The notes under the pieces: model-generated
What the model was told of the DNA's origin: nothing
The model's database searches: none
Seen by the model: only the letters and a program-made list of their open reading frames with translations
Assembly: GCF_003938655.1 (NCBI RefSeq)
Contig: NZ_RJJT01000021.1
Location: 50,755-114,754, forward strand
Direction: 5' to 3'
From: Rhizobium pisi
Lineage (GTDB): Bacteria; Pseudomonadota; Alphaproteobacteria; Rhizobiales; Rhizobiaceae
Length of the DNA: 64,000 nucleotides
Position numbers and translations under genes: made by a program
In this document: one piece after another, positions 1 to 7,511 of the stretch
How the letters are laid out: each line of letters opens with the position of its first letter
Numbering within the stretch: the first letter of the stretch is position 1

Positions 1-4
1 AAAA

Positions 5-20
5 CGTCGAAAAAACGACG
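5..20 (-). terminator. Weak hairpin just downstream of rpsU
   Basis: A 5-bp stem (CGTCG/CGACG) with a six-base loop lies directly after the rpsU stop and is followed on the minus strand by four T residues. This looks like a short intrinsic terminator, but the stem is short and the window edge cuts off the context. Confidence 0.3.
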
Positions 21-27
21 GCAACGC

Positions 28-249
28 TCAGCGTGCGACCAGACCTTCGCGCTGGGCGCGCTTGCGGGCCAGCTTGCGAACGCGGCGAACAGCTTCAGCC
101 TTTTCGCGAGCACGCTTCTGCGACGGCTTCTCGTAGTAGTCGCGCATCTTCATTTCGCGGAAAATGCCTTCGCGCTGCATCTTCTTCTTGAGAGCGCGGA
201 GAGCCTGATCGACATTGTTATCGCGGACAAGTACCTGCACGAGAATCAC
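28..249 (-). CDS. rpsU: 30S ribosomal protein bS21
   Basis: Small basic protein of the 30S subunit platform that helps mRNA 5' ends engage the anti-Shine-Dalgarno region of 16S rRNA. The 73-residue product has the family's conserved N-terminal core (QVLVRDNNVDQALRALKKK) and a highly basic Arg/Lys/Ala-rich C-terminal helix ending in EGLVAR, as in other alphaproteobacterial S21 proteins. The frame opens with GTG at 249, preceded by AAAGGAAC at good spacing; a second GTG three codons in would give the more usual 70-residue form starting MQVLVRD. The gene stands alone, downstream of an unrelated cyclase on the same strand. Identity is secure and only the start is ambiguous. Confidence 0.95.
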   Translation of the reverse strand: MILVQVLVRDNNVDQALRALKKKMQREGIFREMKMRDYYEKPSQKRAREKAEAVRRVRKLARKRAQREGLVAR

Positions 250-418
250 GTTCCTTTGGTTGGTTGATGCCTGAGGCGGCGCAGCGCCAGGGGCAAAAAA
301 ATAACGTTCGCGCGGCCGCAGCCTTGCGATTGGTGATGCGGGATAGCAGATCAGGTACGGGAAGTCCAGATGGATATGGGAAGGCGGCCGGAAAAATCAC
401 ACCTCGCCCTATATCCGG

Positions 419-2038
419 TTACGATCCGGGGGTTTCGGGCTGGGCTTCGTCCAGCGCGGCAATCGCCTCCTTGAGCGCTGTCCGGACCCGCAGCCGGTCG
501 GCAGGCTCCAGCCGGCTCATATCCAGATGCAGGTCGAGCCCGGAGAGATGCTCGCTGAGAACGCGGCTCTTGTGGTCGGCGCCGAGCGTCAGCCCGTCGA
601 CGGCATAAGGCACGATTTCGCGCTGTATACCCTTCATCGTGATCGGCGGCAGGGGATGGGCGTCGACGATTTCGTTCACCAGCGCATAGGTCTCGTAGCT
701 GATGACGATTTCTCCGCCCCGGGCGATCGATTGCAGACGAGCGGCGAGATTGGCCTCCGCTCCGATGATCGTATAGTCCATCCGGTCGTTGCTGCCAAAA
801 TTGCCGACGTTGCAATAGCCGCTGTTGATTCCCATGCGCACGACGAAAGGCTCTTCAGTGCCGTTCCTGCGCCATCTGTCCTTGAGTTCGCCGAGACGGC
901 GCTGCATGTCGACGGCCATGCGCAGGCATGCTTTCGCATCCTCCTCCGGTCCCTTGGTTTCCGGGTCGCCGAAGAAGACCAGCATCGCGTCGCCGATAAA
1001 CTTGTCCACCGTGCCGCCATGCTCGAGCGCAATGTTCGACATTTCCGTCAGATATTCGTTGAGCATCTCCGTCAGGGCTTCGGGTTGCAGGCGCTCGGTG
1101 GTCGCCGTGAAATCCTTGATGTCGGAGAAGAAGATCGTCAGGCGCTTGCGCTCGGTATGGACGACGACGTCCTTCTGGCCGCTGAAGATGCTCTTGTAGA
1201 TCTGCGGCGAGAGATAGCGCGAAATCTTCAGGGAAACGCTGGCGAGGAACTCGTTCGCCGCTTCCAGATCCCGGTTGGCGCTATGGATTGCGCGCGTCTG
1301 CTGCCGCTGGAGCGCGATGAAGCTGATGCCGATGACGGCGACGAAAAGGAAATAGCAGAGCAGGTATTTGAAGGCGAAGACATTGCTCGCATAGGGCTGC
1401 CTGATAATGACTTCCTGAATGCCGCGCACATCACCGACTTTCCAGTCGGTCTTCGGGCTTTCGGGGTGAGTATTGTGGCAGGCGACGCAGGCCTGGCCCA
1501 TGACGACAGGGGTGATGAAGCGCAGCGTATCGGTCAATCCGACGCGGGTGAGGTCGTTCAGCGTCTGCTGCGGATTGGCGCGCAGGGCTGCGAGCGCTTG
1601 TCTCTCGAAGTCGTCGAGTTCGTGGGATGCGCGGCTCTTGAAGGGAAGATCGGAGACGAAGCGGTAGGTGATATTGGCCTGCTGCTCTTTAATGACGTCG
1701 CCGAGTTCCAGGGAAAGCGTGGCCGGCAGCGGGATGGCGCCTGGTATATTCGCGTAATTGTGGGAGACGACCGTGCCTTCGATCGCGCCGCTGGCATGCG
1801 CGGCCAGAACGCGTCCCACGACATTCGCGGAATAATAGGCGCGGATGCTCGATATCAGCGAACTCATGTCGCGCGCCTGACGCCGCAGCGTATTTCCCGA
1901 GAGATCGCTGATATCCAGCCAGACGGCAAGCGGCAGCCCTGCGAGCATTGCCAGCACGACGACAATCAGCCAGTAGCCGCTCCGGCGCGCGACGGATTCG
2001 GAAATCAAGGCGACCCCTCGTTCTTCTCTGGAAAACAT
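419..2038 (-). CDS. Membrane nucleotide cyclase with periplasmic CXXCH (Tll0287-like) sensor domain
   Basis: Class III adenylate/guanylate cyclase of 539 residues from the ATG at 2038. An N-terminal membrane segment (about 22-42) is followed by an extracytoplasmic domain resembling the DUF3365/Tll0287-like family. That domain carries CVACH at residues 184-188, a canonical c-type haem attachment motif. A second membrane segment lies at about 223-243, then a linker, then the cyclase domain (about 295-480). Metal-binding aspartates are in FFSDIKDF (D306) and DKFIGDAM (D350), with substrate lysine K346 and the N-L-A-A-R transition-state motif near 430-434. A TTG start 11 codons downstream, with GAGGGG before it, is possible. 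The gene is divergent from a CHASE2 cyclase 222 bp away. A redox or ligand-sensing cAMP source is inferred; whether the product is cAMP or cGMP cannot be told from sequence. Confidence 0.85.
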   Translation of the reverse strand: MFSREERGVALISESVARRSGYWLIVVVLAMLAGLPLAVWLDISDLSGNTLRRQARDMSSLISSIRAYYSANVVGRVLAAHASGAIEGTVVSHNYANIPGAIPLPATLSLELGDVIKEQQANITYRFVSDLPFKSRASHELDDFERQALAALRANPQQTLNDLTRVGLTDTLRFITPVVMGQACVACHNTHPESPKTDWKVGDVRGIQEVIIRQPYASNVFAFKYLLCYFLFVAVIGISFIALQRQQTRAIHSANRDLEAANEFLASVSLKISRYLSPQIYKSIFSGQKDVVVHTERKRLTIFFSDIKDFTATTERLQPEALTEMLNEYLTEMSNIALEHGGTVDKFIGDAMLVFFGDPETKGPEEDAKACLRMAVDMQRRLGELKDRWRRNGTEEPFVVRMGINSGYCNVGNFGSNDRMDYTIIGAEANLAARLQSIARGGEIVISYETYALVNEIVDAHPLPPITMKGIQREIVPYAVDGLTLGADHKSRVLSEHLSGLDLHLDMSRLEPADRLRVRTALKEAIAALDEAQPETPGS

Positions 2039-2260
2039 CCGACTTTCGATCGCTACAAGAACATTTCGCCGCGTGCCCGGCAAGATCGAAGCCCTGTCAT
2101 CCCGGCAAAAGGCCAGTCGAAACCGGAAGTGTCGCACGGCAGGCCGAAAGAGAGGATCGGGACCTATCTGCGAATGGCGTTTGAAGCGAAAGCGGCGTAG
2201 CCTGTCTGCCGGCAGGAGCGGATCGCCCCGCCGGCCGCGGAGGGGACTGCCGGTAAAATC

Positions 2261-4438
2261 ATGACGCGCGCGCAGCAAATCGGTGTCGTTATCGGCTTGG
2301 CGATCGTGGCTCTCCTCACGATGCTGCGGGCTGGCGATCCCGGGATCTTCAAGCTGATCCGCGGCGTGACGTTCGACGAGTATCAGCGGCTGGTTCCCCG
2401 GACCTTCGAGCCGATGCCGGTCCGCGTGATCGATATCGACGAGGCCTCGTTGCAGGAATTCGGCCAATGGCCCTGGCCGCGGGACCGGCTGGCCCTGCTG
2501 GTGAACCGGCTTTCAGACATGGGAGCCTCGGCCATCGCCTTCGATGTTCTCTTCTCCGAGCCGGACCGGCTGTCGCCGCGCAATGTCGTCCGCGATGTCG
2601 CAGGCATAGATCCTTCGCTTGCCGAGACGCTGCCCGACAACGACGAGATATTCGCACGGTCGATTGCCGAAAAACCTGTTGTGCTCGGCTTCGGCCTTTC
2701 CAATGAGGGTAATTACCGGCCGCCGGTGAAGGCGGGATTCGCCTTTACCGGCGAAAGCCCGGTCTCGGCTCCGCCCTATCTCGGCGCTTCGACGCCGCTG
2801 CGGCCGCAATTGGAGGCCAATGCGGCGGGGCTCGGTCATATCAGCCTCAATCCCGGCAATCCCTCGCCGGTGGTGCGGGCGGTTCCCTTGTTCCTGACCG
2901 ACGGCAAGCAGCTCTATCCGAATCTCGCGGTCGAGGCGCTGCGCGTCGCCCAGGGGGTATCGACCTATGTTCTGTCAGGCGCGCCCGATCGCGCCGGCAT
3001 CATGACATCGGTAAAGATCGGGGATTTCGTCGTACCGCTGACGGCGGCCGGCGAGCTCTGGCTCTATGTCAGCCCTGACCGGGCAGAGCGGTATATATCC
3101 GCCCGGCAGGTGCTTGCAGGCGGAGGAGCCTCTCCCGAGGTGGCGGCGGCCATCGACGGCAGCATCGTTTTCGTCGGGACATCGGCGACCGGCCTGCAGG
3201 ACATCCGCGTCACGGCGCTTGGGGAGAACGTTCCCGGCGTTTCGCTGCATGCGCAGGCCGTTGAGCAGATCCTCTCCGGCCACTTTCTCTCGCGGCCCGA
3301 CTGGGCGGACGGGCTGGAGATCCTAACGATCGCCGTGCTCGGGTGCCTGCTTGTGGTGGTGACGACCTTTGTCAGCCCTGCCGTCGCTCTGATCTGCGGA
3401 CTGTTGATCACGGCCATGGCGCTTGTGGCATCCTGGTTCTCGTTTCTCTATGCGGGGCTTCTCTTCGATCCGCTGGCTCCGATCATCAGCGGATCGATTA
3501 CGCATTTTGCCGCAACTTCGTTCCGCATCCTGGTGATCGACCGGGAGCGGCGCGAGGTGCGGCGCGCCTTCGGCCATTATCTCTCCCCGTCGCTGCTCCA
3601 CCGCATCGAACATAACCCCGATGCATTGCGCCTCGGCGGAGACGACCGCGAGCTGACGGTCATGTTCGTCGATGTCAGAAGCTTTACCGAGATCAGCGAG
3701 CGGCTGGCGCCGACCGATGTCGTCGCCTTCCTGAATACCTTGCTCGATGCGCTGAGCCGTCATGTGGTGGCCAATGAAGGCACGCTCGACAAGTTCATCG
3801 GCGATTCGATCATGGCGTTCTGGAACGCGCCCGTCGATGTGGCGGATCATGAAAGCAAGGCCGTTCGCGCAGCGCTTGCCATGCGTGAGACGCTGGCCGA
3901 GCTGAACGCCAGCGACGCCTTCGGCTTCGGCTTCGGGCCGGGGCAGCAGGTCGGCATCGGCATTGGCATCCATACCGGTCTTGCCTGCGTCGGCAATATG
4001 GGCGCCAAGACCCGCTTCAACTATTCGGCGGTCGGCGATGCCGTCAATGTCGCAGCACGCATCGAGTCATGCTGCAAGGAAGTCGGTTTTGATATCCTGA
4101 TATCCGACAGCACGGCGCGGTCGGTGCAGGGAATGGCGCTGATCGAGGCCGGCGCCCTGCCGCTCAAGGGCAAGAGCAACCGAACGCAGATCCTTGCCGT
4201 CGTCGGCGACGAGCGTGTCGCGGCATCCCCTGATTTCGCGGCACTTGAGGTCGTTCACCGGCAACTGACGCAGGCCCTGCATTCGCATTCGCGGAACAGC
4301 AGGAAGCTTGTCGCTACGGCAAAGCTCAGGGCGGCACAGGTGATCGGCGGTCTGGCGGAATTCTACCAGCGAATATCGGGCAGGACCGATCATTTCCGGG
4401 AAGTGCCGGACGAGGTCGAAAAGAGCGCCGCCGATTGA
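2261..4438 (+). CDS. CHASE2-domain class III adenylate/guanylate cyclase
   Basis: Membrane-bound cyclase of 725 residues. A short N-terminal hydrophobic helix is followed by a periplasmic CHASE2 domain (about 35-330; hallmarks VRVIDIDEASL and GQWPWPRD), then closely spaced hydrophobic segments (about 345-425), then a cytoplasmic cyclase domain. The catalytic domain has both metal-site aspartates (MFVDVRSF and DKFIGDSIM), the conserved lysine in DKFIGD, and YSAVGDAVNVAAR for nucleotide and transition-state contacts, so it should be active. A GGAGGGG lies about 15 nt before the ATG, farther than usual. It faces the haem-motif cyclase across a shared 222-bp promoter region and converges on the FecR gene, with only 5 bp between stops. 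The CHASE2 ligand is unknown. Confidence 0.9.
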   Translation: MTRAQQIGVVIGLAIVALLTMLRAGDPGIFKLIRGVTFDEYQRLVPRTFEPMPVRVIDIDEASLQEFGQWPWPRDRLALLVNRLSDMGASAIAFDVLFSEPDRLSPRNVVRDVAGIDPSLAETLPDNDEIFARSIAEKPVVLGFGLSNEGNYRPPVKAGFAFTGESPVSAPPYLGASTPLRPQLEANAAGLGHISLNPGNPSPVVRAVPLFLTDGKQLYPNLAVEALRVAQGVSTYVLSGAPDRAGIMTSVKIGDFVVPLTAAGELWLYVSPDRAERYISARQVLAGGGASPEVAAAIDGSIVFVGTSATGLQDIRVTALGENVPGVSLHAQAVEQILSGHFLSRPDWADGLEILTIAVLGCLLVVVTTFVSPAVALICGLLITAMALVASWFSFLYAGLLFDPLAPIISGSITHFAATSFRILVIDRERREVRRAFGHYLSPSLLHRIEHNPDALRLGGDDRELTVMFVDVRSFTEISERLAPTDVVAFLNTLLDALSRHVVANEGTLDKFIGDSIMAFWNAPVDVADHESKAVRAALAMRETLAELNASDAFGFGFGPGQQVGIGIGIHTGLACVGNMGAKTRFNYSAVGDAVNVAARIESCCKEVGFDILISDSTARSVQGMALIEAGALPLKGKSNRTQILAVVGDERVAASPDFAALEVVHRQLTQALHSHSRNSRKLVATAKLRAAQVIGGLAEFYQRISGRTDHFREVPDEVEKSAAD

Positions 4439-4443
4439 CGGTC

Positions 4444-5496
4444 TTAGCGATTGTGACCGAAATTCCGGTCCCTGTCGCGGTCGTGGTTTCCGCCTCGATC
4501 GCCATCATGGTCTCCGCCGCGATGATGATCTCCATCATGGTCGTGATTGTGGTCGCGACCCCCGTCATCCCCGCGGTCTCCGTAGTTACCATGGTCACCA
4601 TCGTCGTGGCCGCCCGGGCTGTCGTGATGATCGTGGTCTCCGTGGCCGTCCGGCTTATCATGCCCGTCATCCCTGTCGGGTTTATCCGGCTTGTCGTGAT
4701 GCGGTCTGTCAGGCTTGTCGGACCGTTCCTTCTGCGGCTCGGCGCGTTCTTGCGGCGGGTCCTGCCTCGGCGGGCTGGGTGTGGGGGCCTGATTTGGCGC
4801 AGGTCTGTCGCTTCTTTCCGGCGCGGCCGAAGCCATGTTGCAGCCGCCGAGCAGGCCGAGACGGCCCGAAAGCTGCTGGTTGCCGGAAAGGAAGGGCAGG
4901 GCGCGCTGATTTCCGAGCGCCGCGAGAACGCGGCGATCGGCGGGGCGGGTCGCCGTCATGTTGCCGTTCGGCTTGGCAATGACGCAATCGCAGTGCTGCT
5001 GCAGCTGCCGGCAGCCGCCCGGGCCACAGAAGCTGGCGGCGCCGTTCAGCAGCACGACGGCGGTGGTGCCGTCCCGATCGACATAGAAATCGAATGCGGT
5101 GCCGCGCACGCCGATCGTGCCCGCGGGCGTGAGGATCTGGTAGGCGGAGGATTGCGAATTGCCGCTGACCCAGCGGAAGGTTCCCTTCGCGGCCCTAATG
5201 GTGAGTTTCCTCACGGATTGTGAATCGTCGAAGACATATTTGTCGATGACGACCGAAGAACCCCAGCCGACGGCCAGCTTGGTGCCGTCGCGAAACAGGA
5301 ACTGGCCGAGGCCGGATTGCGATGTCCGGATGCGCTCGTCGCGGTGAACACTCGTGTTGACCTCGATCGGGCCGTCTTGTCCTGTCACTTCGGTCTTGAT
5401 GACGACGGCCTGGCCGACTGGCTCGGCGGCGGGCGCGGGCTGCGCACTGGCGAGCGCGATGGAAAGCGCCGCGATGAATGAACGCCGACCCGACAT
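4444..5496 (-). CDS. Secreted FecR-domain protein with His/Asp-rich C-terminal tail
   Basis: Product of 350 residues from the ATG at 5496, which gives a clean signal peptide (MSGRRSFIAALSIALASA followed by a Pro/Ala-rich cleavage region). Residues about 45-160 form a FecR domain (VNTSVHRDERIRT; TPAGTIGVRGTAFDF), a fold found in iron-signalling anti-sigma factors and in stand-alone secreted proteins. There is no FecI-like sigma gene nearby, so this is probably the stand-alone type. A Pro/Lys-rich linker (about 225-260) leads to a low-complexity tail of about 90 residues with roughly 17 His and 27 Asp (hand count). The tail suggests metal binding, but that is inference. An ATG 12 codons upstream is in frame but would spoil the signal peptide. 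Confidence 0.8.
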   Translation of the reverse strand: MSGRRSFIAALSIALASAQPAPAAEPVGQAVVIKTEVTGQDGPIEVNTSVHRDERIRTSQSGLGQFLFRDGTKLAVGWGSSVVIDKYVFDDSQSVRKLTIRAAKGTFRWVSGNSQSSAYQILTPAGTIGVRGTAFDFYVDRDGTTAVVLLNGAASFCGPGGCRQLQQHCDCVIAKPNGNMTATRPADRRVLAALGNQRALPFLSGNQQLSGRLGLLGGCNMASAAPERSDRPAPNQAPTPSPPRQDPPQERAEPQKERSDKPDRPHHDKPDKPDRDDGHDKPDGHGDHDHHDSPGGHDDGDHGNYGDRGDDGGRDHNHDHDGDHHRGGDHDGDRGGNHDRDRDRNFGHNR

Positions 5497-5659
5497 GATA
5501 CACGTACCCCGGAACCTAGGGAGAATTAACATTTTAGTAACTGCTTGTCTTCTCGCCCAGTTGGGCTACGCGGGATCGGCGGTCGAGCCTGCGCACGGGC
5601 TTTTGCGTTCCCCTTGCGAGGGGTAATCGCCCGAGATCCGCAGGCCGAGCATGGCGCCG

Positions 5660-5683
5660 GTCGAAAACCGTGCAGTTTTCGAC
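5660..5683. promoter_or_regulatory. 9-bp perfect inverted repeat upstream of soxB
   Basis: GTCGAAAAC and GTTTTCGAC are exact inverted copies separated by six bases. The repeat lies about 125 bp before the soxB start in the 310-bp gap after the FecR gene. It could be an operator for a dimeric regulator of the sox operon or an RNA hairpin in its leader. There is no T-run, so it is not an ordinary terminator. Confidence 0.4.
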
Positions 5684-5806
5684 GTCATGTCGTTCAGTGT
5701 CAAAAGCAGGGCTCTCGCGCGTCGCAAAAGAACCGTTGTGCCGCATTTGGATTTGCGATTTGTATTGGCGCGGAGAACAGCCCTTTCCCGAAGGAGAAGT
5801 AGGCGG

Positions 5807-7060
5807 ATGCGGAAATATTCGGTTTTTGCCGTGGCGCGGGAGGCCCTGCGTGGCCACAGAGGCTGGGAGAAGCAGTGGACTTCACCCGAGCCGCGCGCCG
5901 AGTACGACGTCGTCATCATCGGCGCCGGCGGCCATGGTCTCGGAGCCGCCTATTATCTTGCCAAAGAGCACGGCATCACCAATGTGGCGGTGATCGAGAA
6001 AGGCTGGCTCGGCGGAGGCAATACCGGGCGCAACACCACGATCATCCGCTCGAACTATCTCTATGAAGAGAGCATGCACATCTACGAGCACTCGATGAAG
6101 CTCTGGGAAGGGCTTTCTCAGGAGCTCAACTATAATGTGATGTATTCGCCGCGTGGCGTGATGATGCTCTCGCACAATATTCACGACCAGCAGTCCTTCA
6201 AGCGGCACATCCATGCCAACCGGCTCTATGGCATCGACAACGAATGGCTGACGCCGGAACAGGCGAAAGCCTACTGCCCGCCGCTCGACATCTCGGCCAG
6301 CGCGCGTTACCCGATCAACGGCGCAGCACTGCAGCGGCGCGGCGGCACGGCGCGTCACGACGCGGTTGCCTGGGGTTATGCGCGGGCGGCATCCGACCGC
6401 GGGGTCCATATTATCCAGAATTGCGAAGTGACGGGCATCCGTCGCGGTCCTGACGGACGGGTGACCGGTGTCGAGACCTCGCGCGGCTTCATCGGCGCCA
6501 GAAAAATCGGCGTGTCGGCGGCCGGCCATACGACGACGGTCATGAAGATGGCTGATGTGCGTGTGCCACTGCAATCGAGCCCGCTGCAAGCGCTGGTTTC
6601 CGAGCCGCTGAAACCGATCTTCCCGTGCGTCGTCATGTCGAACACGGTGCATGCCTATATCTCCCAGTCCGACAAGGGAGAGCTCGTCATCGGCGCCGGT
6701 ACCGACCAGTACAATTCCTACTCGCAGACCGGCGGGCTGCAGATCATCACCCATACGCTCGATGCCATCTGCGAACTTTTCCCGATGTTCCGGCGCGTCA
6801 AGATGATGCGGCAATGGGGCGGCATCGTCGACAATACGCCGGACCGTTCGGCGATCCAGTCGAAGACGCCGGTTCCCGGGCTTTACGTCAATTGCGGCTG
6901 GGGCACCGGCGGCTTCAAGGCGACGCCGGGCGCGGCCAATCTCTTCGCGCACCTCATCGCCCGCGACGAGCCGCATAAGTTCAACGCCGGCCTGACGCTG
7001 GAACGCTTCCGCAGCGGCCGGCTGATCGACGAGGCGGCGGCAGCGGCGGTGGCGCACTGA
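5807..7060 (+). CDS. soxB: Sarcosine oxidase beta subunit
   Basis: Flavoprotein subunit of heterotetrameric sarcosine oxidase, which oxidises sarcosine to glycine while delivering the methyl group to tetrahydrofolate. The start at 5807 gives 417 residues, has AAGGAGAAG upstream, and opens with the family N-terminus (MRKYSVFAVAREAL). An FAD-binding Rossmann motif lies at about 35-46 (VVIIGAGGHGLG). His184 in GGTARHDAVAWG is the likely covalent flavin site by analogy with corynebacterial enzymes. A C-terminal GWGTGGFK segment is typical of this DAO family. It is first gene of soxBDAG; a 109-bp gap holding a repeat separates it from soxD. The open frame extends 52 codons upstream, but that stretch has no family similarity. 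Confidence 0.95.
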   Translation: MRKYSVFAVAREALRGHRGWEKQWTSPEPRAEYDVVIIGAGGHGLGAAYYLAKEHGITNVAVIEKGWLGGGNTGRNTTIIRSNYLYEESMHIYEHSMKLWEGLSQELNYNVMYSPRGVMMLSHNIHDQQSFKRHIHANRLYGIDNEWLTPEQAKAYCPPLDISASARYPINGAALQRRGGTARHDAVAWGYARAASDRGVHIIQNCEVTGIRRGPDGRVTGVETSRGFIGARKIGVSAAGHTTTVMKMADVRVPLQSSPLQALVSEPLKPIFPCVVMSNTVHAYISQSDKGELVIGAGTDQYNSYSQTGGLQIITHTLDAICELFPMFRRVKMMRQWGGIVDNTPDRSAIQSKTPVPGLYVNCGWGTGGFKATPGAANLFAHLIARDEPHKFNAGLTLERFRSGRLIDEAAAAAVAH

Positions 7061-7099
7061 TGATGAGTGCTTCCGCTCAGATGCTTGCTCCTTTCGTTG

Positions 7100-7157
7100 C
7101 TCACCCCCTCATCCGCCTTGCAGGCACCTTCTCTCCGCTGGGGAGAAGGGGAGGAGA
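7100..7157. repeat. Rhizobial intergenic palindromic repeat inside the sox operon
   Basis: The stretch begins CACCCCCTCATCCGCC and contains CCTTCTCTCC facing GGGGAGAAGG around a short loop. I recognise this as a dispersed intergenic repeat (RIME/ABC type) common in Rhizobium genomes, from memory and not from a search. It occupies most of the gap between soxB and soxD, so it is transcribed with the operon and can fold as a stem-loop. Confidence 0.6.
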
Positions 7158-7169
7158 AGGAATTTCCAC

Positions 7170-7511
7170 ATGCTGCTGATCCATTGCCCTTATTGCCAGG
7201 AAGAGCGCTCCGAACTCGAATTCCGCGGCGCCGGTGACGCGCATATCGTGCGGCCCGCCGATATCGCTGCGATCTCGGACGAGGAATTCGAGGCCTATTT
7301 CTTTCTGCGTGACAACCCGAAAGGGCTGATATTCGAACGCTGGCGGCATATTCACGGCTGCGGGCGCTTCTTCAATGCGGCGCGCGACACGGTGAGCGAC
7401 AGGTTCATCGCGACTTACAAGGCGGGTGAGCCGAGGCCGCGGATCGGCGCGGAAGCCGAGCAGCACGAGCCTGTCGAGACATACGAAGCTCTGGAAGGAG
7501 AGGCCCAATGA
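7170..7511 (+). CDS. soxD: Sarcosine oxidase delta subunit
   Basis: Small zinc-binding subunit of heterotetrameric sarcosine oxidase, 113 residues. The N-terminal HCPYC (Cys6, Cys9) and the later WRHIHGC segment (His60/His62, Cys64) supply the expected zinc ligands. The FFLRDNPKG and ERWRH stretches are typical of SoxD. The last four bases overlap the soxA start (ATGA), indicating translational coupling. The C-terminal 20 residues are a variable, acidic tail. Confidence 0.93.
   Translation: MLLIHCPYCQEERSELEFRGAGDAHIVRPADIAAISDEEFEAYFFLRDNPKGLIFERWRHIHGCGRFFNAARDTVSDRFIATYKAGEPRPRIGAEAEQHEPVETYEALEGEAQ

Noticed and set aside
4450..4720. Direct-repeat-like DNA resembling a CRISPR or satellite
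   Set aside because: The periodicity is explained by Asp/His codons of the FecR protein tail; there are no regular spacers.
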